From Nymphaea colorata (Eukaryota > Streptophyta > Magnoliopsida > Nymphaeales > Nymphaeaceae): a DNA stretch of 64,000 nt. This document shows, in pieces, positions 57,839-64,000 of this stretch. The stretch's first letter is position 1; each line of letters starts with the position of its first letter. Made by a program: the position numbers and the translations under genes. The stretch lies in NCBI RefSeq assembly GCF_008831285.2, contig NC_045148.1, positions 9,801,001 to 9,865,000 of the forward strand, in the 5' to 3' direction. Under the pieces are notes generated by a model. That model ran no database searches, was not told the DNA's origin, and saw only the letters and a program-made list of their open reading frames with translations.

Positions 57839-58164
57839 AAAGAACAGCAGTTAAACAAAGGAAAACGAGAGGGGAACTTAGCGCAGTAAAAGCTACAGAA
57901 ACTGAGGATTTGAATGACATAAAACTGTCGCAAACTCCGTTTTCGTGCTAGAATGAACAAGTTTTTTCAACTAGTTTACACGTTAAGCGGGTACATGTAA
58001 CTTTAGTGCCTTCAAAACGGGCTAATGTTGCCATCCTGCATGGAACTTAGAAAAGGAAAAAAAAAAAGAACAAAGAGACCACGTTGATTCTCACCCAGAA
58101 CTGGGGAGAAGGCCAAGAGAAGGAGAACAAAGAGAATAGAGGGGGAAGCAAGCTTGTGCGCCAT
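56565..58164 (-). CDS. Nine-module CxxxCxxxCC secreted repeat protein (331 aa)
   Basis: Exon 1 (58095-58164) encodes the signal peptide MAHKLASPS, a Leu-rich core and SPVL. It ends in phase 1 at CTGG|GTGAGA. Exon 2 (56565-57490) opens after GAGTAG and restores frame as GSKEADVNQINDDK. A Gly/Tyr/His stretch follows, then nine modules of the form CHHYCGHKCCSAEEYAEFV with linker KKGAEDMHGG. Seven modules are 29-aa (87-bp) near-identical repeats; the first (CRYYC) and last (CRHNC) are diverged. The intron is 604 bp with an AT microsatellite. The TATA box is at 58220-58227. Each module pairs four Cys with several His, so metal binding or disulfide-linked miniproteins are possible. KK in the linkers could be processing sites. 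The two-module paralogue lies at 62.7 kb. No known function assigned. Confidence 0.9.
56721..57330 (-). repeat. Coding 87-bp tandem array, seven units
   Basis: CTCAGCCGAGCAGCATTT starts at 56721, 56808, 56895, 56982, 57069, 57156 and 57243, exactly 87 bp apart. Units differ by single bases. The silent variant TTATGGCCG occurs in units 3 and 6 only, 261 bp apart, which points to a three-unit block duplication. Confidence 0.95.
57799..57837. repeat. AT microsatellite in the intron
   Basis: An AT run in the nine-module gene's intron. The two-module gene has one at the matching place (63325-63353). Confidence 0.85.
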
Positions 58165-58219
58165 AGCTCCTTAACTAAAGAGTGTAGCTTGTGACGAGAA
58201 ACGCTTTACCCTCTCAGCC

Positions 58220-58227
58220 TATTTATA
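58220..58227 (-). promoter_or_regulatory. TATA box of the nine-module gene
   Basis: TATAAATA on the minus strand, about 56 bases upstream of the ATG at 58164. Confidence 0.7.
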
Positions 58228-58932
58228 ATGTTCACGAAAGTGGGGAAAGTAAAAGGTGAATCGTAAAGATGGAGAGTTACTTTCTCTGCTTCAATTATTC
58301 AACCTTATGCAAAGTTTGTCATTTTGCGATCAAAACGTGAGGAACAGCCATTGGCTGCTCGTGATAGTGTTGGAGCTGCGTAGCTTCCCATTGCTTGCAA
58401 CCCTTTCTTTTGAATCCGAAGTCTGGATTCGTTTCCACTTCCAGGACTCCAAATCGACTAGCTTTAATTGGATTAATTTTATAGAAAGAAAACCAAGCTC
58501 CATTAACAGTCTACTGCAGATCCAATCCGAGACGATTTGGTGGCAGTTTCTCTGCTTAACTACAATGTTTGAGTAGATCAAATAGCCTAAAGTTCATACT
58601 CAAATCTGAATCTAGATCTGAATCTGAACCATTTATGGCCGGACGCAGTACCAACATTATTCGTAAAATTGACAGCGGACAGTGGACTGTCGTGTAGGGA
58701 GCCTTCTTCAATCTCATCCTTGAAGCACGTGGCCCCTTTTGATGAGAAAGATCGTCTGAATTGCGTGGAAGCTGCCTTCTGGTGCAGTTTCTGCCATTTC
58801 CAGAATCAAATGCATTTGTCCTTGTCCGCTGTGTGTACGAATGTCTGAAATGGGTGATAACAGTTTTGCACAAGTTAAACAACGGTAAAAAGAGCAGGAA
58901 AAAAATAAAAAAGGGTATTGCTTTATCTCTTA

Positions 58933-59010
58933 GGGTTGTGGCGCAACCGGTTACACAAGCGGCTGTTGAGCAGCAGGTCGTTTGTTCAAATCTCGTGACT
59001 GCTTCGTGAG
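58933..59010 (+). mobile_element. tRNA-derived SINE head
   Basis: An A-box-like TGGCGCAACCGG (58938-58949) and a B-box-like TGTTCAAATC (58983-58992) are about 45 bases apart, as in RNA polymerase III promoters of tRNA-derived SINEs. No tRNA cloverleaf is complete, and the 3' end is not delimited. Confidence 0.5.
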
Positions 59011-59342
59011 AACTAACTTAACATAGCCAAGGCTTTGGAGGCAAGACAATGGCTCTCTGTGAAAACCGACAAAGAATGAGCTAAAGTGAACTCCATTATT
59101 TATCTATCTTTCAGAAAGGTTCAAATTAAATATTAGACTCATCAAACACTTGAAGGAAAGGAATTATTTTAAGATGAAACATCATCTATGCAAATCAAAA
59201 AGCATATTCGGCATCCAGTATTATACTCCCTAACACACCGCCGTTGATTTGAAAAATAACTCTGCATTTCATCTGTACTTCAGCACCGTTTCTTTTCAAT
59301 GAACATTTTTCCCACTGGATCTCTGTGAGTTCCTTTCTTCCT

Positions 59343-59525
59343 AGTCGAGGGTGTTAGCATATAATTCCTTCTTTCACAAGTTAGGAGTGAGTGGGGAGAT
59401 TAGTCGGGAGTGTTAGACATGCAATAACTTCTTCTACAAGTTGTTTTGGAGTGAGTGGGGAGATTAGTCGGGAGTGTTAGACATACAATAACTTCTTCTA
59501 CAAGTTATTTGGGAGTAAGTGAGGG
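59343..59525. repeat. Three tandem units of about 58-64 bp
   Basis: TAGTCGAGGGTGTTAG or TAGTCGGGAGTGTTAG starts at 59343, 59401 and 59465, followed each time by CTTCTTCTACAAGTT or a variant. Non-coding. Confidence 0.75.
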
Positions 59526-60980
59526 GATACGCCGAAGCTCCCATGCAACTTTTCATCCTTTAAGGTTCTATGTTTTTGGGTACTGCCTAATTTTTGCACC
59601 AATCCTTTCACGATTTGTTTAATTCTTTAAAGCTGGATTCCTTTTTTTCAGGGGCGGAGGGAGGGGGGGCTCGGGCCATGGCTCGGGTGAGTCGGGAACA
59701 AAAAAAAATTATATGTAAAAAATCAAAGTTTAGTCCGACCCGTCGCTCCTCTTGATCTTACCGTCGCTCCTTTTGGCCCGACTCACACATGGTTTGCCCC
59801 GCTCCTAACTTCCCCCTCGTCTTCTTCTTTTGTTTGGTTCTCTGTAGGCGTTATGCTTTGGTCGGCAGCACCATAATTTTAACGAGCCACTTGTTGAATA
59901 ATTAAAATGCTATGAGTCGGGACTCGGGAGTGGGCGTTCAGGACTTTGAATAATTAAAATGCCCGTCATGAGAAAAATGAGGACGCTTTTGGGAATAATA
60001 AAAATAAAAAAAGAATTAAATAAAAATGATGGCGTGTGGAAGGTTGGCGTGGCCCTCGTGACTGTCGGTGTCGTATACTCAAAAATTCACCTCTAATAAA
60101 ATGAAGAAGGTGGGCGAATCTTTTGACGCCCGCTTGTAAAGGGCATTTTTGTCTTTTTGAACATGCAGATTTTCCATTTTCAATTTTGTCCAGGTTTTTC
60201 TTTTGGCGATATGGAAGTATAACGTCTTTCATTCCATTAAATTTGAAGCTCGTGGAGAAAAATTATGTAAAAATATTTTTCTTTTTTTATTACAAGTGAA
60301 AAGTTATTCTACTGATCTTATTTGAAGTTGATAATCCACACGTTATAGTAAAAGATAATATATATATGAATTGGTTAACAAGTTCAAGTTCTCTAGGCTC
60401 CAACAAAGCTGCGTTAGAGCTCTCTGAGTTTCTAAGCATCAGCCCCTAAGCTTGAGCTGTGTGGCGTATGCCACTCTAGTAGAGTTCAAGCCGAACCTAA
60501 GAATCCTACCTTTAATAGACTAATTAATTAAAGAGGTTTGAAATTCTCTATTAAGGAGCACTAATATAAGAAATCTTATGCGTAATAAACTAATTAGGTG
60601 GAAAACCAACATGCAAATTAAAAATTATGTGGGTCTATTGCAAGACAAGAACCGGCCAGCAGGGGCCCTGGCCCCGCCCCACCCCTACCTAAAAGAAAAA
60701 TAATAATAATTTACATGTGAGTTAAAAAATATCTTTATTTTATATAAAAATTTTGTAAAATAATAGTTTTAGCTCTTGAAAAAATTTTAAAACTATAATT
60801 CAACCTCTCTCATAAAAATTTGCGGCCCTCTACCGACAAGCCCAACATCTACAAGCCCAACATCTAACTCCTTAAGGTAAGGTCCCATCATTTGTGGCCT
60901 CTCTCGTAGAGAAAGGTCCCATCATTTGTGGCCTCTCTCATAGAATCCCTTTATGCTCCAGCAACATAATATTTTTTATC
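59526..60980. other. No gene recognised
   Basis: 59650-59970 carries GGGGCGGAGGGAGG and repeated CTCGGG/CCCGAC words like the ends of the hAT-type elements. The rest is AT-rich without coding signal. Confidence 0.4.
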
Positions 60981-62715
60981 GACAATAATAGAAATGCCTG
61001 TTCCTACTGTTCCGTCACATGGTCTACCTTGCTCGCCTTCGTTTAGTAGCAAGTGACAACGTGACATGCATTGTCGTTGGTGCAGCCTTGCTCAATAGAC
61101 ATTAATGAGCCCTTAAAGGGCGTTTCTCTTTATCTAGAGTATCTTCATCTTTTCTTTCGCGTTTGATTGTTTGAAATTTTGATTCGAGGATGAAAATTTC
61201 AGAAACATAATTCATCTTCAAATTAGAATGAAATCAAAATTACATGTTTTAGTTTCCTAATGTTAGAAACAATATACTTTATTTGTTTAATAATTTTAAT
61301 ATCTTAAAAATGAGCATTTGGTTTCTAAAATTCCATGATTCTATGGTATATCAAACGCCCCCTTGGATTTCCTTTTTGTTTTTCTCCTCTTCTGATTAAG
61401 GGCATTTTTAATCTTTTTTTGTTTTCATCTTTTCCTCCTAAAAACAAGGTTTTAGTGCTAAAACAAGCTTCTTTTACTGGCTGCTCGTGTTGTTGCTGGC
61501 GCTGCTTACTTCTTTTTTATTGTTCACAGGTGCAGTCAGAATCTGGACGTATTAGTTCTTTTTTGTTTCAAACTTACGACTCTAAATCGACCATCACTAA
61601 TCAAATTTGTGTAAGAAAACTATGCTCCATTAACAGTCCGCGGCAGATTCAGTCCAGGATTTGGTGGTAGTTTCTTTACTTAGCTAAAGTATTTGACAAA
61701 GTTATACATGTGGCATGAAGCCTATACCCAAATCCAAATTCTAATTTGAATCCAAATAAGAACCATTTGGGAGGGGATCCAATTCCACACTTCATGCCAT
61801 TCAGTTGGAGTGCTTTATGAAAGAATAGAACTTGTCATCAACTGTCAAGTAAAGCTAGTTATATGCAAACTCGTGTGTACAAGAATTTGTGCATAATAAC
61901 CAAAATAACTTTGATATCAAAAAGTAAAAAGCTATAAAGAAAGTTAAAAGTTCAAAAAATACATTTTTTTTATAAGAAGCTTCTAAAATGTACCAATAAA
62001 TGATTTACTTATCTTTTCTTGGAAAAAGGATTTTTTAATTTTCCCACTTTAACCTTATATGAGGGGCTCCTTTTTTGTTATTTGCACTTTTGGTTCAAAG
62101 GCATTTTAGTCTTTTGCTCCTGAATTGCATTGTGTGTTCCGCTCCGCTCAATGAATCTCTTTATTAACGTTGTCTTTTATAAGCAAATTGATTTTTGTAG
62201 AGGGGGAGAGTAATCAAGTCTCTCTTGAATTCAAGCTTAAATGTTACCTATGGTTGTGTTTGTTTCACCATGAATCTCAGATGAACCGGGATTTGAAATT
62301 ATATGATCTCAGATTCATAGATTTCTAATCACCCTTAAATCCATGGTTTTTAATATGTAGCATAGATTTCTAATCACCCTTAAATCGTTTAAACTCAGGA
62401 TCTATCAAAGGCTATCAAACAACCAAAAGCGCATATGTTTTAGCCTATAAGGTATATAATATTTACTAATCAACCTGTGGCTGTACATTCTCAGCGTGCA
62501 GAGTGGTTTCATTTTACTTGCGTACGCGTGATATTGTAAAAGGGAACTCATAAAATAGTGTGCTAAGATGCACAAGCTTCTGCATTATGCAAAATGGAGA
62601 AACATACAAGCATTATACAGCATGCAGCGTAGGCATCGGCTGTCGTCGCTTTATTCCAGCATCAACTTTAAGAAGTTGATGCACTTCCCATACATACTGA
62701 TGAAGTGCAGAAAGC
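60980..62715. repeat. Segment duplicated at 54.77-56.56 kb
   Basis: The partner copy; its right end is the 3' flank of the two-module gene. 61480-61750 matches 55130-55600 and 58350-58650. Confidence 0.65.
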
Positions 62716-62717
62716 CT

Positions 62718-63322
62718 TCAGTGTTGGCCTGCAGCCTGCTTTGTGAACTCTGCAAACTCTGCAGCCGAGCAGCATTTGTGGTGGCAGAAGTAATGGCAAT
62801 GGTGACCAAAACCATCGGCAGTGGCTTTCTTATTTACAAACTCAGCATATTCTGCTGCCGAGCAGCACCTGTGGCCGCAGTGGTAACCGCATCCGTGTCC
62901 ACCACCGCCATGACCGTGGCCGTAGCCACCACCGCCGTGGTAGTACCCTCCTCCGTGCTTGTCATCGTTGAATTGGTTCACGTCCGCATCCTTGGAACCT
63001 ACTGCAAAGGCAATTATGAATGAGAAGCACGTGAAATTCGGTTACCGAATTAGCAGAAACAGGAGCATGAAAGAGTCTCCAAGTGGAACGTCGACGTAAA
63101 ATGCTAACGCTTCTGCCGCCATTGCCATCGACTAACATCAACAAAAGCTAAAAGGAAAATGAAACTACATACAAACAGAGACCGCTCTTGAACAGGGCAT
63201 AACTAGCAAGAAAACAAGCAACTCATTTACAAAGAAAAAGAGAGAGAGATATATATGACATTTTGGTTTCATGTTCTCTGCAATTAATAACATCCCAAAT
63301 CTAAGAAAATGTACATTAAAGA

Positions 63323-63353
<31 letters not shown>

Positions 63354-63701
63354 CGCATTTAGCAGCTAAACTAAGGAAAAAGAGAGAGAAAACTGAATGT
63401 AGCGATTACCTAAAAACGCATTAAGAAACTGACGACTTGGATGAAATAAAGCTGTCGCAAACCTAGTTTTCGAGCTAAAATTAACAAGTTTTTTCTACTA
63501 GTTTACACGTTAAGCGGGTTCCCACTGTAACATTTGTGCCTTCAAAATGGGGTAGTGCCGCCACCCTGCATGGAACCTTAGAAAAGGAAAAAAGAAAAGA
63601 AAAGGAACCATGAGACCACCTTGATGCTCTCCCAGAACTTGGGAGAAGGCCAAGAGAAGGAACACAAAGAGAATAGGGAGGGAAGCAAGCTTCTGCGCCA
63701 T
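62718..63701 (-). CDS. Two-module CxxxCxxxCC secreted protein (about 120 aa)
   Basis: Exon 1 starts at ATG 63701 with MAQKLASLP, a hydrophobic core and SQVLG. At the site where the 58.1-kb paralogue has its GT donor this gene reads GA (63631-63630). An in-phase donor CAAG|GTGGTC lies 12 bases on (exon 1 then 63620-63701). Exon 2 (62718-62998) reads GSKDADVNQFNDDK, a Gly/His/Tyr stretch, then CGYHCGHRCCSAAEYAEFV and CHYFCHHKCCSAAEFAEF, ending AAGQH. The intron is about 621 bp. The TATA-like box is at 63764-63771. Two modules is probably the ancestral number. Whether it still splices correctly is the open question. Confidence 0.72.
63325..63353. repeat. AT microsatellite in the intron
   Basis: An AT run at the same intron position as in the nine-module gene. 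Confidence 0.85.
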
Positions 63702-63763
63702 AGCTCCTTAACTAGAGAGTGCAGAGTGTAGCTTGTGATGCTAAACACACCTCACTCTTGACC

Positions 63764-63771
63764 AATTTATA
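63764..63771 (-). promoter_or_regulatory. TATA-like box of the two-module gene
   Basis: TATAAATT on the minus strand, about 63 bases upstream of the ATG at 63701. The last base differs from the TATAAATA of the sister genes. Confidence 0.55.
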
Positions 63772-64000
63772 ATGGTCAAGAAGTGGGGGGGAGCAAAAAG
63801 TGAATAATTCAACAGGGAACTGTTCTCTCTGCTTCAATTATTCAATCTTATCCAAAGCTTGTCATTTTTTGATCAATGTGGGGAGCAGCCATTGGGTGCT
63901 TCTGATATTGGTGGGGCTACCGGGGCTGCGGTAGCTTTCCATTGCTTTCACCCTTAAAGAGTGGGAAAAGAAATGGATGGAGAGGTAAGAAAATAGGGAG
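63772..64000. other. Upstream region of the two-module gene
   Basis: It matches 58240-58400, upstream of the nine-module gene (CTCTGCTTCAATTATTCAA, GCAGCCATTGG words). No further gene before the window edge. Confidence 0.5.

Noticed and set aside
62568-63023. 151-residue plus-strand frame opposite the two-module gene
   Set aside because: Antisense shadow of the minus-strand second exon and its 3' flank.
1-64000. CRISPR arrays, operons or bacterial signals
   Set aside because: No spaced direct repeats of that type. Introns, TATA boxes and plant transposons show a plant nuclear genome.

Overview
This is nuclear DNA of a flowering plant. It has split genes with GT-AG introns, TATA boxes, a plant-type LRR receptor kinase, a cellulose-synthase fragment, a Ty1/copia element, hAT-like miniature elements and many long AT microsatellites. 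The species cannot be fixed from the sequence alone. Most of the window is AT-rich repeat DNA, and real genes are few and mostly very small. Layout: 1-7 kb holds decayed or orphan first exons of a small secreted-peptide family plus dispersed repeats. 7.7-8.6 kb is a 301-bp unit in three near-identical tandem copies. 9.3-15.8 kb is a complete but dead Ty1/copia element (GTGCT target duplication) with a second, hAT-like element nested in its gag. 16.3-17.2 kb is a two-exon peptide gene. 19.8-23.7 kb is an intact two-exon LRR receptor-like kinase of the MIK2-like type, the only large host gene. 24.2-24.5 kb is a cellulose-synthase pseudogene fragment. 26.9-27.4 kb and 43.3-44.2 kb are two more two-exon peptide genes. 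28-49 kb is mainly two kinds of segmentally duplicated modules. 56.6-58.2 kb is a striking gene whose second exon encodes nine copies of a CxxxCxxxCC module, and 62.7-63.7 kb is its two-module tandem paralogue. The main discovery is one gene family in which exon lengths defeat simple ORF calling. Five members (16.3, 26.9, 43.3, 56.6 and 62.7 kb), all on the minus strand, share a first exon that encodes only a signal peptide starting MA, a phase-1 intron of about 300-640 bp, and a second exon encoding a short Gly-, Pro- or His-rich peptide that usually carries C-x(2-4)-C-x3-CC. First exons or 3' ends of at least five more members lie at 1.65, 3.6, 18.2, 38.4 and 51.0 kb. The cluster grew by segmental duplication, because the same flanking modules recur around the genes. 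Mature peptides look fast-evolving: in the 26.9 and 43.3 kb pair every changed codon in the C-terminal stretch alters the amino acid, while 135 bases just past the stop differ at one site. The architecture recalls plant glycine-rich/CORA-type secreted proteins, but family membership and function are not proven here. The receptor kinase sits inside this cluster; a ligand-receptor relation is only a hypothesis.
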